64,000 bases of DNA from Caenispirillum salinarum AK4 (GCF_000315795.1 NZ_ANHY01000020.1:85017-149016); one strand, 5' to 3'. Positions 1 to 9,264 are shown, counted from the first letter of the stretch. The notes: generated from the letters alone by a model not told the origin. Program-made: numbers and translations.

Positions 1-2
1 AC

Positions 3-314
3 CTGTTCGCCGAGGAAATCTTCGGTCCCGTCGCGCCGCTCTACAAGTTCGAGACGGAAGAAGAGGCCATCAAGCTGGCGAACGACACCCAGTACGGCCT
101 GGCCGCCTACTTCTATGCCCGCGACCTGGGCCGCGTCTGGCGCGTGTCGGAGGGCCTGGAGTACGGCATCGTCGGCATCAACGAGGGCATCATCTCCACC
201 GAGGTCGCGCCGTTCGGCGGCGTCAAGGAGTCCGGTGTCGGCCGCGAGGGATCGAAGTACGGCATCGAGGACTTCATCGAGATCAAATACCTCTGCATGG
301 GCGGCATCAAGTAA
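3..314 (+). CDS. gabD: Succinate/glutarate-semialdehyde dehydrogenase, C-terminal part (partial at window edge)
   Basis: This is the last 103 codons of an NAD(P)-dependent aldehyde dehydrogenase. The reading frame is open from the window edge to TAA. It carries the ALDH C-terminal block EIFGPV, then [10 protein letters not shown] and the [14 protein letters not shown] segment that is typical of GabD-type succinate-semialdehyde dehydrogenases. The catalytic Cys and Glu lie upstream of the window. The enzyme would oxidise succinate semialdehyde to succinate in the cytosol, or glutarate semialdehyde to glutarate if the cluster serves 5-aminovalerate. A GabT-type aminotransferase follows 157 bases downstream, the usual pairing, because the transaminase makes the semialdehyde. 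The family is certain; the choice between C4 and C5 substrate is not resolved. Confidence 0.9.
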   Translation: MFAEEIFGPVAPLYKFETEEEAIKLANDTQYGLAAYFYARDLGRVWRVSEGLEYGIVGINEGIISTEVAPFGGVKESGVGREGSKYGIEDFIEIKYLCMGGIK

Positions 315-471
315 GCCGGGCAGCCCGCAGACGCACACCGGCCGCCACCCGCGTTTGATCGTGCGGCGGAGCGGCGGAAGACCCCGGGGGACGGGGCTTC
401 CGCTTCTCCGCGACGGCCGGCCTGTGCCTCATCACCACCGCAACCAACTCTTCGTGAGGGAGTTCCTGTTC

Positions 472-1761
472 ATGTCCGCGAACACCGACCTGAATGCCCG
501 GAAGGCCGCCGCCGTTCCGCGCGGCGTCGCCACCCTGCTGCCCGTCTTCACCGACCGCGCCGAGAATGCCGAGCTGTGGGACGTGGAAGGCAAGCGCTAC
601 ATCGACTTCGCCGGCGGCATCGCCGTGCTGAACACCGGCCACCTGCACGCCAAGGTGAAGGCCGCCGTCGCCGCGCAGCTGGACAAGTTCAGCCACACCT
701 GCTTCCAGGTGACGCCCTATGAAAGCTACGTCGCGCTGGCCGAAAAGCTGAACGCCCTCGTCCCCTGCCGGGGCGAGAAGAAGACCATGTTCCTGACCAC
801 CGGCGCCGAGGCGGTGGAGAACTCCATCAAGATCGCCCGCGCCCACACCGGCCGCTCGGGCGTCATCGCGTTCTCGGGCGCCTTCCACGGGCGGACCATG
901 ATGGGCATGGCGCTGACCGGCAAGGTGGTGCCCTACAAGGCCGGCTTCGGCCCCTTCCCGGCCGAGGTCTACCACGCGCCCTTCCCCAACGAGTACCACG
1001 GCGTGAGCGTCGAGGAGGCCCTGCGCTACCTGGACGGCCTGCTGAAGACCGAGATCGACCCCTCGCGCATCGCCGCCATGATCGTCGAGCCCGTCCAGGG
1101 CGAGGGCGGCTTCAACGTCGCGCCGGCGGAATGGCTGCAGGCCCTGCGCAAGATCTGTGACGACCACGGCATCCTGCTCATCGCCGACGAGATCCAGACC
1201 GGCTTCGCCCGCACCGGCAAGATGTTCGGCATCGAGCATTCCGGCATCCAGCCCGACATGATGACCATGGCGAAAAGCCTGGCCGGCGGCTTCCCGCTGT
1301 CTGCCGTCACCGGCACGGCCGAGGTTATGGAGAGCGCCGCGCCGGGCGGCCTGGGCGGCACCTACGCCGGCGGCCCCATGGCCTGCGCGGCCGGCCTTGC
1401 GGTGCTCGAGGCCATCGAGGAAGAGGGCCTGGTGGAGCGTTCCGCCAAGCTGGGCACGCTGCTGACCGAGCGCCTGGAAGCCATGGCCAAGAAGAACAGC
1501 CTGTCGTGCATCGGCGACGTGCGCGGCCAGGGTGCGATGGTGGCGATGGAGCTGGTGACCGACCGCGAGACCCGCGCGCCGGCGGCCGATCTGACGAAGG
1601 CGCTGGTGCAGGCGGTGGCCAAGAAGGGCCTGATCCTGCTGGCCTGCGGCACGCGCGGCAACGTCATCCGCATCCTGGTGCCGCTGACCGCCTCCGACGC
1701 GCTGGTCAACGAGGGCCTGGACATCATCGAGTCCACCCTGGAAGAGCTGTCGGCGGCTTAA
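472..1761 (+). CDS. gabT: 4-aminobutyrate (or 5-aminovalerate) aminotransferase
   Basis: A 429-residue class III, PLP-dependent aminotransferase that moves the amino group of 4-aminobutyrate to 2-oxoglutarate, giving succinate semialdehyde. The PLP lysine is K268 in TMAKSLAGG, and the cofactor aspartate lies in LLIADEIQTGFARTG. TTGAEAVENSIKIAR is the phosphate-binding region. The length matches GabT (about 425). The reading frame is open far upstream, but the ATG at 472 follows a GAGGGAG ribosome site and gives the normal family N-terminus. The preceding dehydrogenase forms the second half of the pathway. DavT, the 5-aminovalerate enzyme, is indistinguishable by eye; the nearby glutaryl-CoA genes make that reading plausible. 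Confidence 0.93.
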   Translation: MSANTDLNARKAAAVPRGVATLLPVFTDRAENAELWDVEGKRYIDFAGGIAVLNTGHLHAKVKAAVAAQLDKFSHTCFQVTPYESYVALAEKLNALVPCRGEKKTMFLTTGAEAVENSIKIARAHTGRSGVIAFSGAFHGRTMMGMALTGKVVPYKAGFGPFPAEVYHAPFPNEYHGVSVEEALRYLDGLLKTEIDPSRIAAMIVEPVQGEGGFNVAPAEWLQALRKICDDHGILLIADEIQTGFARTGKMFGIEHSGIQPDMMTMAKSLAGGFPLSAVTGTAEVMESAAPGGLGGTYAGGPMACAAGLAVLEAIEEEGLVERSAKLGTLLTERLEAMAKKNSLSCIGDVRGQGAMVAMELVTDRETRAPAADLTKALVQAVAKKGLILLACGTRGNVIRILVPLTASDALVNEGLDIIESTLEELSAA

Positions 1762-1773
1762 GCACGGATGGCC

Positions 1774-1803
1774 GGGGGAAGTGCCGAGAATGGCACTTCC
1801 CCC
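1774..1803 (+). terminator. Perfect 12-bp stem-loop after gabT
   Basis: A stem of 12 bp (GGGGGAAGTGCC with its complement) and a 6-base loop starts 12 bases after the gabT stop. There is no T-run after it, so it is either a weak terminator, an mRNA 3' end or a protein-binding dyad. Confidence 0.4.
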
Positions 1804-1817
1804 CTTCGCCGAACGCT

Positions 1818-1833
1818 TGGCACAGTGGTGCCA
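1818..1833. promoter_or_regulatory. 16-bp dyad TGGCACAGTGGTGCCA before the second aminotransferase
   Basis: A perfect inverted repeat (6-bp arms, 4-bp centre) lies 40 bases before the ATG at 1873. The half-site GGCAC/GTGCC also forms the stem at 1774-1803, so two dyads with the same half-site stand 14 bases apart. This is consistent with an operator; the protein that would bind is unknown. Confidence 0.35.
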
Positions 1834-1872
1834 CACACGCTATCCCAATCAACGCCCATCAAGGTCCGAGCC

Positions 1873-3240
1873 ATGACGTCCAACAGCCTTCGCGACGCCG
1901 ACATCGCCTATACCCTGCACCCCTACACCAACGCGGTGGCGCACGAGCAGAGCGGCCCCATGGTCGCCATGCGCGGCAAGGGCGTGCGCGTCTACGACGA
2001 CGCCGGCAAGGACTACATCGAGGGCATGGCGGGCCTGTGGTGCACGTCGCTCGGCTGGGGCGAGGACCGGCTGGTGGATGCCGCCACCAGGCAGATGAAG
2101 GAGCTGGCCTACTACCACAGCTTCAACCACAAGGCGACGGAGCCCGGCATCCGCCTGGCGGAGACGCTGGTGCAGATGGCGCCGGTGCCCATGTCCAAGG
2201 CCTTCTTCTGCAACAGCGGGTCAGAGGCCAACGACACCGCCATCAAGATGATCTGGTACTACCACAACGCCATCGGGAAACCGGAAAAGAAGAAGATCAT
2301 CGCCCGCCTGCGCGGCTATCACGGCGTCACCGTCGCCGCCGCCAGCCTGACGGGGCTGCCGCTCAACCAGAAGGGCTTCGACCTGCCCATCGAGCGCATC
2401 CTTCACACCTCCTGCCCGCACCATTACCGCTACGGCGAGGCCGGCGAAACCGAGGAAGACTTCGCCTCGCGAATGGCCGCCGACCTGGAGGCGCTGATCG
2501 AGCGCGAGGGACCCGACACCATCGCCGCCTTCTTCGCCGAACCCGTCATGGGCGCCGGCGGCGTGATCGTGCCGCCCAAGACCTACTTCGAGAAAATCCA
2601 GCCGATCCTGAAAAAGCACGACATCCTGTTCGTCGCCGACGAAGTCATCTGCGGCTTCGGGCGCACCGGCAAGATGTTCGGCACCGAAACCTTCGGTCTT
2701 CAGCCGGACATCATGACCATGGCGAAGGCCCTCTCGTCGGCCTACCTGCCCATTTCGGCGGTGCTCATCAACGAGACGGTCTACCAGGGCATCCGCTCGG
2801 GCAGCGATGCGCTGGGCGCCTTCGGCCACGGATACACCTACAGCGCCCACCCCGTCGCCGCCGCCGTCGCCAACGAGACGCTGGCGATCTACGAGGAGCG
2901 CGACATGCTGGGCCACGTCAATTCCGTCAGCCCCCGGATGCAGGAGCGCCTGCGGGCCCTTGCCGACCACCCGCTGGTGGGAGAGGCGCGCGGCATCGGC
3001 CTGATCGGCGCGGTGGAACTGGTGGCCGACAAGGCGACGAAGGAGAACTTCGACCCCGCCCGCAAGGTGGGGCCGTCGGTCGCCGCCAAGGCGCAGAACA
3101 ACGGCGTCATCCTGCGCGCCATGGCCGGCGACATCATCGCCTTCTCGCCGCCGCTGGTCATCTCGACGGCCGAGATCGACGAGATGTTCGACCGGTTCGG
3201 GGCCGCCCTCGACACGCAGGCGGAGGCCATGGGGCTTTAG
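1873..3240 (+). CDS. Class III omega-aminotransferase (aspartate aminotransferase family)
   Basis: A 455-residue PLP-dependent fold-type I enzyme. SGSEANDTAIKM binds the cofactor phosphate, FVADEVICGFGRTGKMFG holds the cofactor aspartate, and K285 in MTMAKALSSAY is the Schiff-base lysine. The GLWCTSLGWGE and YYHSFNHKATEP segments are seen in omega-amino acid:pyruvate and related diamine/taurine aminotransferases rather than in GabT itself, so it probably uses another omega-amine with pyruvate as acceptor. The ATG at 1873 is preferred over the upstream in-frame start because conserved sequence begins here. A strong terminator follows, closing a gabD-gabT-aminotransferase group. The exact donor is unknown. 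Confidence 0.88.
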   Translation: MTSNSLRDADIAYTLHPYTNAVAHEQSGPMVAMRGKGVRVYDDAGKDYIEGMAGLWCTSLGWGEDRLVDAATRQMKELAYYHSFNHKATEPGIRLAETLVQMAPVPMSKAFFCNSGSEANDTAIKMIWYYHNAIGKPEKKKIIARLRGYHGVTVAAASLTGLPLNQKGFDLPIERILHTSCPHHYRYGEAGETEEDFASRMAADLEALIEREGPDTIAAFFAEPVMGAGGVIVPPKTYFEKIQPILKKHDILFVADEVICGFGRTGKMFGTETFGLQPDIMTMAKALSSAYLPISAVLINETVYQGIRSGSDALGAFGHGYTYSAHPVAAAVANETLAIYEERDMLGHVNSVSPRMQERLRALADHPLVGEARGIGLIGAVELVADKATKENFDPARKVGPSVAAKAQNNGVILRAMAGDIIAFSPPLVISTAEIDEMFDRFGAALDTQAEAMGL

Positions 3241-3273
3241 GCCCCGCCACCGCGCCCCACAGCGCAGCCGCGA

Positions 3274-3307
3274 CAGGCCGCCCGCTTTGCCGGGCGGCCT
3301 GTTTTTT
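3274..3307 (+). terminator. Rho-independent terminator after the aminotransferase gene
   Basis: An 11-bp perfect GC stem (CAGGCCGCCCG and its complement), a 6-base loop and six T residues begin 33 bases after the stop at 3240. Confidence 0.92.
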
Positions 3308-3777
3308 ATTGGCGGTTGCAGAATACCGCACCCCTTTGAGATATCCCGAAAGAGGTGACGCTCGATCTTACAAAAATCAAACTCCAGTTCAGGCCCACGG
3401 TTGTTTTTTGCGGTACTGCCGAAAACCCCGCGGACTCCCTCATTTCTCTGCCAGGAGTCCTAGGACACGACCTGGACCTTGGTCGCAGCACTGCGTACCG
3501 ATGGTCTCGCCCCTGCGGTACTGAGGAACCTCAAGCACTTACGGCACGCCGTCCGGCGTTGTCGGCTGCCTTTACACCGCGCCGTTCCTTTCCAAGGGAA
3601 GCGGTTCCCCGACCCAAGCATTTCCAGGCGTGTCGATTGCCGGAAGCACTTGGCACGTTGCTTGCTGCTGTATTGGCGGAACAGTCGCAACGGCTATCCG
3701 AAAGCGGCGGAGGACACGTCCGCCGGGATTACGACCCGGCGCCGTCAAAACGGGACCTTGGAAGAAGGACAAGGGCG
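3308..3777. other. 470-base gap with no supported gene
   Basis: Open frames here are short or are upstream extensions of the PEP-CTERM gene without a signal peptide. No RNA gene, terminator or repeat is recognisable apart from the ribosome site next to 3778. It probably holds the promoter and 5' leader of the following gene. A cyclic-di-GMP riboswitch was looked for and is not convincing. Confidence 0.5.
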
Positions 3778-4521
3778 ATGAACAGAATGCTCATGCTCGC
3801 GGGCACCTTGATGACCGCACTCCTTGTCGCGGCGGCGCCGGCCCGCGCTGAACCGGCACTGCAGCTTTACATCGAGGGCGCGACCTACGACACCGTGACG
3901 GAGACCTGGGTCTTCTCCGGCACCGACCCGTTCACGCTGTGGGCGATCGGCTACGTCGACCACACCGGCCCCATCAGCAACGTGCGGCTGTCGGCAGTCT
4001 ACGAGAAGTCGGTCATCACCGGCCCCGTCTCCATCAGCCTGACGCCGGTCCTGACCGAGGGCTACGGCGGCTTCACCGACCCCTCGTATGCCGACAACCC
4101 CGACTATATCCAGACCGTCGGCGACGGCAGCACCCCGACCCTCGGCGACGGAAGCTCTCTGCCGAACCACGGGGAGTATGGCGCCGACAAGGAATGGCAG
4201 GAGTTCGGCCTGGGCGACTTCACGCTCACCGACAGCCCCATCGGGGACTTCATGACCGCCGTTCCCGACGGGACCGACCCGGCCAAGCAGAACAAGGCTC
4301 AGATCAACGCCTATCAGGTGGTCGTGAGCGGACTGGAGGCCGGCTCGTTCGTCCACTTCGACTTGTACGACACCATCATTTCCGGCAACAAGGCCCGGGC
4401 CATCTTCGCGCCGTTCTCGCACGACGCGGCAGGCGACCCGAACGGCATTCCGGCCCCGGGACCGCTGGCGCTCATGCTGGTCGGCCTCGGACTGATCGGC
4501 TTCGCCCGCCGCCGTGCCTGA
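3778..4521 (+). CDS. Secreted PEP-CTERM-type sorting-signal protein (choice-of-anchor N-like)
   Basis: A 247-residue exported protein. Residues 1-23 are a signal peptide ending in ARA before EPALQLYIEG. The body includes TETWVFSGTDPFTLWAIG, which resembles the choice-of-anchor N family of exosortase substrates. The C-terminus has the sorting tripartite signal: PAPGPLALML, a hydrophobic helix and a final RRR cluster (FARRRA). Such proteins are cut by exosortase and anchored or released at the surface, often together with exopolysaccharide. No exosortase gene is in the window. The ATG at 3778 is chosen because it starts the signal peptide and follows a GAAGGACAAGGG ribosome site. Confidence 0.75.
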   Translation: MNRMLMLAGTLMTALLVAAAPARAEPALQLYIEGATYDTVTETWVFSGTDPFTLWAIGYVDHTGPISNVRLSAVYEKSVITGPVSISLTPVLTEGYGGFTDPSYADNPDYIQTVGDGSTPTLGDGSSLPNHGEYGADKEWQEFGLGDFTLTDSPIGDFMTAVPDGTDPAKQNKAQINAYQVVVSGLEAGSFVHFDLYDTIISGNKARAIFAPFSHDAAGDPNGIPAPGPLALMLVGLGLIGFARRRA

Positions 4522-4584
4522 GCCCGGCCCGAGACGATACCGTAAGGTCCGATGGCGGCATCGCCCCGTAAGGGAGCGGTGCCG

Positions 4585-5508
4585 TCATCGCCATCGCCCG
4601 TCCTTGGTCAATCCGCCGACGATTCCCGTCAGCATCCGCCGCACGGCCGCTGCCGCGATGGACAGCGGCCGGTCGCTGGGGTGGGCCAGGTGGATGGTGC
4701 GGGGGATCGTCGGCTCGGTGATTACCGCGCCCGTCAGCCGCCCCGCCTCCAGGCCCGGCGCCGCCACCCGGCGAGAGGCGATGGTGTAGCCCGCCCCGCC
4801 TTCCACCAGCGCCCGGATATGCTCCAGCGCGTCCATCTCCAGGATGATGTTGAGAGCCACGCCGCAGGCCGCCGCCGTGCGCTCCACCTCGCCGCGCAGG
4901 CCGTAAGGCGGGCCGGTCAGGATCAGCGGCAGCGCGGCCGCCTTGCGAAACGGCATCCCGCCCGCCTCGGCCGCTTGGCTGACGTGCGGATCGCCGGCGG
5001 GCCCGATCACCCACAGTTCCTCCTGCGCGATGGGCGTGACCGTCAGGCGCGGCACGGCCGCCACGTCGAACACGATCGCAAGGTCCAGGTCCCCCGCCTG
5101 AAGCCATTCCAGCGTATGCCCCGACAGGCCTTCCGCCACGCGCAGGTGGACGTCCGGCAGCTCGCGCCGCACCGCCAGCGCCAGCGGCACCGACAGCATC
5201 ATGCCGAGCGTGGTGGGGATGCCGACCGCCACCGGCCCGCTGGGTGCGGCCTCCGCCCCCCGGATGTCGTCGCGCAGGGTCTCCACCTCCGCCAGGATGC
5301 GGCGGGCGTGGGCGGCCAGGCGCTCGCCGTGTTCAGTGGGGCGGACGCCGCGGGCGGTACGCAGCAGAAGCTCCACCCCCAGATCGTCCTCCAGCTTGCG
5401 CACGTGCGCCGACAGCGCCGGCTGGGCGACGTTCAGCCGGTCGGCCGCGCGGGTGAAGGCGCCTTCCTCGACAATGGCGAGAAAGTATCGGAGCTGTCTC
5501 AGGTCCAT
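4585..5508 (-). CDS. LysR-family transcriptional regulator, probably of glutarate catabolism
   Basis: A 307-residue LysR-type regulator. The N-terminal winged helix-turn-helix reads MDLRQLRYFLAIVEEGAF, then TRAADRLNVAQPALS, followed by the linker helix and a two-lobed effector-binding domain to the end. It is transcribed divergently from the glutaryl-CoA dehydrogenase gene with 153 bases between the start codons, the classic layout for a LysR activator (GcdR type) controlling its neighbour. The ATG at 5508 gives the standard LysR N-terminus; an upstream in-frame ATG at 5556 would add 16 unusual residues. Effector and target are inferred from position only. Confidence 0.85.
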   Translation of the reverse strand: MDLRQLRYFLAIVEEGAFTRAADRLNVAQPALSAHVRKLEDDLGVELLLRTARGVRPTEHGERLAAHARRILAEVETLRDDIRGAEAAPSGPVAVGIPTTLGMMLSVPLALAVRRELPDVHLRVAEGLSGHTLEWLQAGDLDLAIVFDVAAVPRLTVTPIAQEELWVIGPAGDPHVSQAAEAGGMPFRKAAALPLILTGPPYGLRGEVERTAAACGVALNIILEMDALEHIRALVEGGAGYTIASRRVAAPGLEAGRLTGAVITEPTIPRTIHLAHPSDRPLSIAAAAVRRMLTGIVGGLTKDGRWR

Positions 5509-5661
5509 GCCGTCCAGGCTAAAGCCATTTCCTTGTGCCGGCAACCGCGCCATCACTTTGAGTTATGGGATGCATCGCGAGACAGTCTTTGATCCGCCCC
5601 GCGCCCCGCGCCATGCTCGGAACCACAGAGAGACACACAGCCGTTGCGGAGACACGCGAGC

Positions 5662-6843
5662 ATGACGCCGTTCCAGTGGGAAGACCCGTTCCTTCTCGAC
5701 CAGCAGCTCACCGACGAAGAGCGCATGGTGCGCGACAGCGCCTACGCCTACTGCCAGGAAAAGCTGCTGCCGCGCGTCACGTCGGCGTTCGAGGAAGAAC
5801 GCTTCGACCGCGAGATCATGAACGAGATGGGCGAACTGGGCCTGCTCGGCCCGACCATCGAGGAAGAATACGGCTGCTCCGGCGTTTCTCACGTCGCCTA
5901 CGGCCTGATCGCGCGAGAGGTGGAGCGCGTGGACAGCGGCTACCGCTCGGCCATGTCGGTGCAGTCCTCGCTGGTCATGCACCCCATCCACGCCTACGGC
6001 AGCGAGGAGCAGAAGAAGAAGTACCTGCCCAAGCTGGCGACCGGCGAGTGGGTGGGCTGCTTCGGCCTGACCGAGCCCGATGCGGGCTCCGACCCGGGCA
6101 GCATGAAGACCCGCGCCAAGAAGGTCGACGGCGGCTACCTGCTGTCGGGCTCCAAGATGTGGATCACCAACAGCCCCATCTCGGACATCGCCATCGTCTG
6201 GGCCAAGTCCGACGCCCATGACAACAAGATCAAGGGCTTCATCGTCGAGGCCAACAGCAAGGGCTTCAGCGCGCCGAAGATCGACCAGAAGGCGTCCCTG
6301 CGCGCCTCCATCACCGGCGAGATCGTGCTGGACGAGTGCTTCGTGCCGGAAGAGAACCTGCTGCCGAACGCCAGCGGCCTGGGCGGCCCCTTCGGCTGCC
6401 TCAACAAGGCCCGCTACGGCATCGCCTGGGGCACCATGGGCGCGGCCGAGGACTGCTGGCACCGCGCCCGCCAGTACACGCTGGACCGCAAGCAGTTCGG
6501 CCGCCCGCTGGCCCACACCCAGCTCGTGCAGCTCAAGCTCGCCAACATGCAGACCGAGATCACGCTGGGCCTTCAGGCCGCCCTGCGCGTCGGCCGCCTG
6601 ATCGACGAAGGCAACTGGGCGCCTGAGATGATCTCGCTCATCAAGCGCAACAACTGCGGCAAGGCGCTGGACATCGCCCGCATCGCCCGCGACATGCACG
6701 GCGGCAACGGCATCAGCCTTGAGTTCCAGGTGATCCGCCACATGATCAACCTGGAAACCGTGAACACCTACGAGGGCACGCACGACGTCCACGCCCTCAT
6801 CCTGGGCCGCGCCCAGACCGGACTGCAGGCCTTCACCGGCTGA
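5662..6843 (+). CDS. gcdH: Glutaryl-CoA dehydrogenase
   Basis: A 393-residue acyl-CoA dehydrogenase that oxidises and decarboxylates glutaryl-CoA to crotonyl-CoA with FAD, passing electrons to [16 protein letters not shown] and [11 protein letters not shown] are the FAD/substrate segments. E371 in [20 protein letters not shown] matches the catalytic base of glutaryl-CoA dehydrogenases, whose tail is almost identical. The ATG at 5662 precedes MTPFQWEDP, the usual family start. The CoA-transferase 124 bases downstream would make its substrate. The divergent LysR gene probably controls it. Confidence 0.94.
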   Translation: MTPFQWEDPFLLDQQLTDEERMVRDSAYAYCQEKLLPRVTSAFEEERFDREIMNEMGELGLLGPTIEEEYGCSGVSHVAYGLIAREVERVDSGYRSAMSVQSSLVMHPIHAYGSEEQKKKYLPKLATGEWVGCFGLTEPDAGSDPGSMKTRAKKVDGGYLLSGSKMWITNSPISDIAIVWAKSDAHDNKIKGFIVEANSKGFSAPKIDQKASLRASITGEIVLDECFVPEENLLPNASGLGGPFGCLNKARYGIAWGTMGAAEDCWHRARQYTLDRKQFGRPLAHTQLVQLKLANMQTEITLGLQAALRVGRLIDEGNWAPEMISLIKRNNCGKALDIARIARDMHGGNGISLEFQVIRHMINLETVNTYEGTHDVHALILGRAQTGLQAFTG

Positions 6844-6967
6844 CGCCGCAAGGTCCTGCACAAGCGGCGGGGCGGTTGCCCCTGCCCGGCTTCCCATGCA
6901 AGCCGTCCCGCCGCTTATTCCCTTCCCGTATCCCGTCCCGCCCGAATCCGCCCGGAGGCACCGTCCC

Positions 6968-8188
6968 ATGTCCGGCCCGCTGAGCCACGTCCGCGTCCTT
7001 GACCTGAGCCGCGTCCTCGCCGGTCCCTGGGCCGGGCAGATGCTCGCGGACATGGGCGCCGACGTCATCAAGGTGGAACGCCCGGGCAAGGGCGACGACA
7101 CCCGCGGCTGGGGTCCGCCGTACCTCAAGGACGAAGCCGGCAACGATACGTCGGAGGCCGCCTATTACCTGTCGGCCAACCGCGGCAAGCGCTCGGTGAC
7201 CATCGACTTCACCCAGCCCGAGGGCCAGGCCCTGGTGCGCGAAATGGCGGCCAAGGCCGACGTGGTGATCGAGAACTTCAAGGTCGGCGGGCTGAAGAAG
7301 TACGGCCTGGACTACGACAGCCTGAAGGCCGTCAACCCGGGCCTGGTGTACTGCTCCATCACCGGCTTCGGCCAGGACGGCCCCTATGCCCACCGCGCCG
7401 GCTACGACTTCATGATCCAGGGCATGGGCGGGCTGATGAGCCTGACCGGCGCCCCCGACGGCGCGCCGGGCGGCGAGCCCATGAAGGTCGGCGTCGCCAT
7501 CACCGACATCTTCACCGGCATGTACGCCACCTCCGCCATTCAGGCCGCCCTGATCCACAAGGAGCGCACGGGCGAGGGCCAGCACATCGACATGGCGCTG
7601 CTGGATGTGCAGGTGGCGACGCTGGCCAACCAGGCGATGAACTACCTCGCCAGCGGAGTGGCTCCGAAGCGCCTGGGCAACAGCCATCCCAACATCGTGC
7701 CCTACCAGGCATTTCCGACCGCCGACGGCTACATCATCCTGGCGGTGGGCAACGACGCGCAGTTCGCCCGTTTCTGCAAGGTCGCGGGGCTTGACGCCAT
7801 CGCTGCCGACGCGCGCTTCGCCACCAACGCCGGCCGCGTGCGCCACCGCGAGGACCTGGTGCCGCAGATCGCCGAGGTCATCCGCACCCGCACCAGCGGC
7901 GACTGGCTGAGCGCGCTGGAGGCCGAGGGCGTTCCCTGCGGCCCCATCAACACCCTGGACCAGGTCTTCGCCGACCCGCAGGTGGTCCATCGCGGCATGA
8001 AGGTCTCCGTCCCGCACCCGCTGGCGGGCCATGTGGACCTGGTGGCCAGCCCCATGCGGTTCTCGGGCACCCCCGTGGACTACGACCGCGCACCGCCGAC
8101 GCTCGGCCAGGACACCGACGCGGTGCTGGATGCACTGGGCGTGGACGAGGCCCGCCGCGCCGGTCTTCGCGAGAAAGGCATCATCTGA
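6968..8188 (+). CDS. CaiB/BaiF family CoA-transferase (likely succinyl-CoA:glutarate CoA-transferase)
   Basis: A 406-residue class III CoA-transferase. The N-terminal [19 protein letters not shown] block and [17 protein letters not shown] are diagnostic, and D180 in [11 protein letters not shown] is the aspartate that forms the acyl anhydride in this family. It lies directly downstream of gcdH, so the likely reaction is transfer of CoA from succinyl-CoA to glutarate, feeding glutaryl-CoA to the dehydrogenase. The substrate is inferred from context; formyl- or other acyl-CoA use cannot be excluded. The start at 6968 follows a CGGAGGCACC ribosome site. Confidence 0.88.
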   Translation: MSGPLSHVRVLDLSRVLAGPWAGQMLADMGADVIKVERPGKGDDTRGWGPPYLKDEAGNDTSEAAYYLSANRGKRSVTIDFTQPEGQALVREMAAKADVVIENFKVGGLKKYGLDYDSLKAVNPGLVYCSITGFGQDGPYAHRAGYDFMIQGMGGLMSLTGAPDGAPGGEPMKVGVAITDIFTGMYATSAIQAALIHKERTGEGQHIDMALLDVQVATLANQAMNYLASGVAPKRLGNSHPNIVPYQAFPTADGYIILAVGNDAQFARFCKVAGLDAIAADARFATNAGRVRHREDLVPQIAEVIRTRTSGDWLSALEAEGVPCGPINTLDQVFADPQVVHRGMKVSVPHPLAGHVDLVASPMRFSGTPVDYDRAPPTLGQDTDAVLDALGVDEARRAGLREKGII

Positions 8189-8283
8189 GGTTTCCCCGGG
8201 CGGCGCCCCGTCTCCCGCTTCTGGCGCCGCCGCTTTAAGCGCACCCGCGCTTGTCCTCCCCGCGCGCATTCCGCGCACACCTT

Positions 8284-8321
8284 GCGCCGCCCCGGCCGAC
8301 CGTCGGGTGCGGCGCTTTTTT
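8284..8321 (+). terminator. Terminator after the gcdH / CoA-transferase operon
   Basis: GCGCCGC pairs with GCGGCGC (7 bp, with a GC-rich inner part) and is followed by six T residues and a T/C-rich stretch, about 95 bases after the CoA-transferase stop. Confidence 0.8.
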
Positions 8322-8431
8322 CTTCTTGTCCCTGGGTCCGTTGCGGCATCTCCACCGGCGCGAGCAGGAACCCCGGGCCGTCGCAAATCGTCGTTAGCAA
8401 AAGACCGAACGCTTTCGAAACGGAGGCAATC

Positions 8432-9202
8432 ATGGCCGACGACTCCAAAAACACCGACGACATCGAGGTCCTGGAGGAAGGCACCATCTATTTCGCCTTC
8501 CGCCCCAAGGTGGAAACGCACGATCCCTCGGGATTGAAGGACGTGGAGCGCTTTTCGATGATCCTCGTGCCCTCCGGCCGCAAGAGCGTACGCATGGCGA
8601 TCATCGGCCGCAAACGCCTGCCCGAGATCGACAGCCACGAGCGCGAATGGGGCTTCATCGAGACCGTAGGCAAGGACCCCAAGAAGCTGGGCCAGGACCT
8701 GGCGGAACAGCACCAGGACACCAAGACCCGGGGCGAGCGCACCTATCCCGCCTATCGCCCCGCCGGCCAGGGCGTCTACGCCTTCGTCCAGAAAGGCCGC
8801 AACATGCACCTGACCTACGCCCTGTCGGACCCGGAGAAACCGGGCGAGGTACAGAAGGCCTTCAACATCGCGCCCGAGGGCAGCTTCGCCCTTTCGGTGA
8901 AGAACCCGGAAAAGGGCCAACCCCGCGCCGCCGGCCTGTCGGACGAGGACAAGGCCGATTACCCCAAGTCCAAGCAGGAGGAGTTCGAGGGACGCCGTTT
9001 CGCGCCCACCGACCCGTCGCTGCTGGACTACGAGGGGGCGGAGTTCGTCATGGTCGGTGCCCGCCGCGATCCCGAGGAGGACTACGACCTCGACATTGAA
9101 GAAAAAGCCGACAAGATGAGCGACGAGCGCATCTTCCGCCACCTGCACATGGCCAAGACACGCAACCCCGTCGAACCCCTGTTCGACGGCAAATGGGCCT
9201 GA
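8432..9202 (+). CDS. Conserved hypothetical protein, 256 residues
   Basis: No family is recognised with confidence. The ATG at 8432 has a strong CGGAGGC ribosome site. The product is cytosolic: no signal peptide or membrane helix, very rich in Asp, Glu, Lys and Arg. Notable segments are EEGTIYFAFRPKVE near the N-terminus, MILVPSGRKSVRMAIIGRKRLP around residue 50, and EEDYDLDIEEKADKMSDERIF near the C-terminus. The repeated mix of FxxRPK and GxKSVR-like basic patches with acidic tails could suit nucleic-acid or nucleotide contact, but that is only an impression. It stands alone between a terminator and the haemoglobin gene. Confidence 0.8.
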   Translation: MADDSKNTDDIEVLEEGTIYFAFRPKVETHDPSGLKDVERFSMILVPSGRKSVRMAIIGRKRLPEIDSHEREWGFIETVGKDPKKLGQDLAEQHQDTKTRGERTYPAYRPAGQGVYAFVQKGRNMHLTYALSDPEKPGEVQKAFNIAPEGSFALSVKNPEKGQPRAAGLSDEDKADYPKSKQEEFEGRRFAPTDPSLLDYEGAEFVMVGARRDPEEDYDLDIEEKADKMSDERIFRHLHMAKTRNPVEPLFDGKWA

Positions 9203-9241
9203 TGCAGCCCACCGGCCTTGCATCGTTCGCCGCCCCCGGCT

Positions 9242-9264
9242 AAGTAGCATCTGAGATGCATCTT
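9242..9264. promoter_or_regulatory. NsrR-like operator: 11-1-11 inverted repeat
   Basis: AAGTAGCATCT and AGATGCATCTT face each other around a single G. Nine of 11 half-site positions are symmetrical, and each half resembles the NsrR half-site AAGATGYATTT. The site ends 20 bases before the start codon of a truncated haemoglobin gene, the kind of nitric-oxide gene NsrR represses. Confidence 0.6.

Noticed and set aside
1818..1833. Sigma-54 promoter (TGGCAC near 1818)
   Set aside because: The GG and GC elements are not 10 bases apart; the sequence is a better palindrome than promoter.
307..1836. A 509-codon open frame on the minus strand opposite gabT
   Set aside because: It mirrors a clear aminotransferase gene, has a repetitive Gly/Ala/Arg/His composition typical of antisense frames in GC-rich DNA and no ribosome site or family.
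3340..3420. Cyclic-di-GMP riboswitch before the PEP-CTERM gene
   Set aside because: GAAAGAGGTGACGC is only loosely like the GEMM core and the flanking stems do not form.
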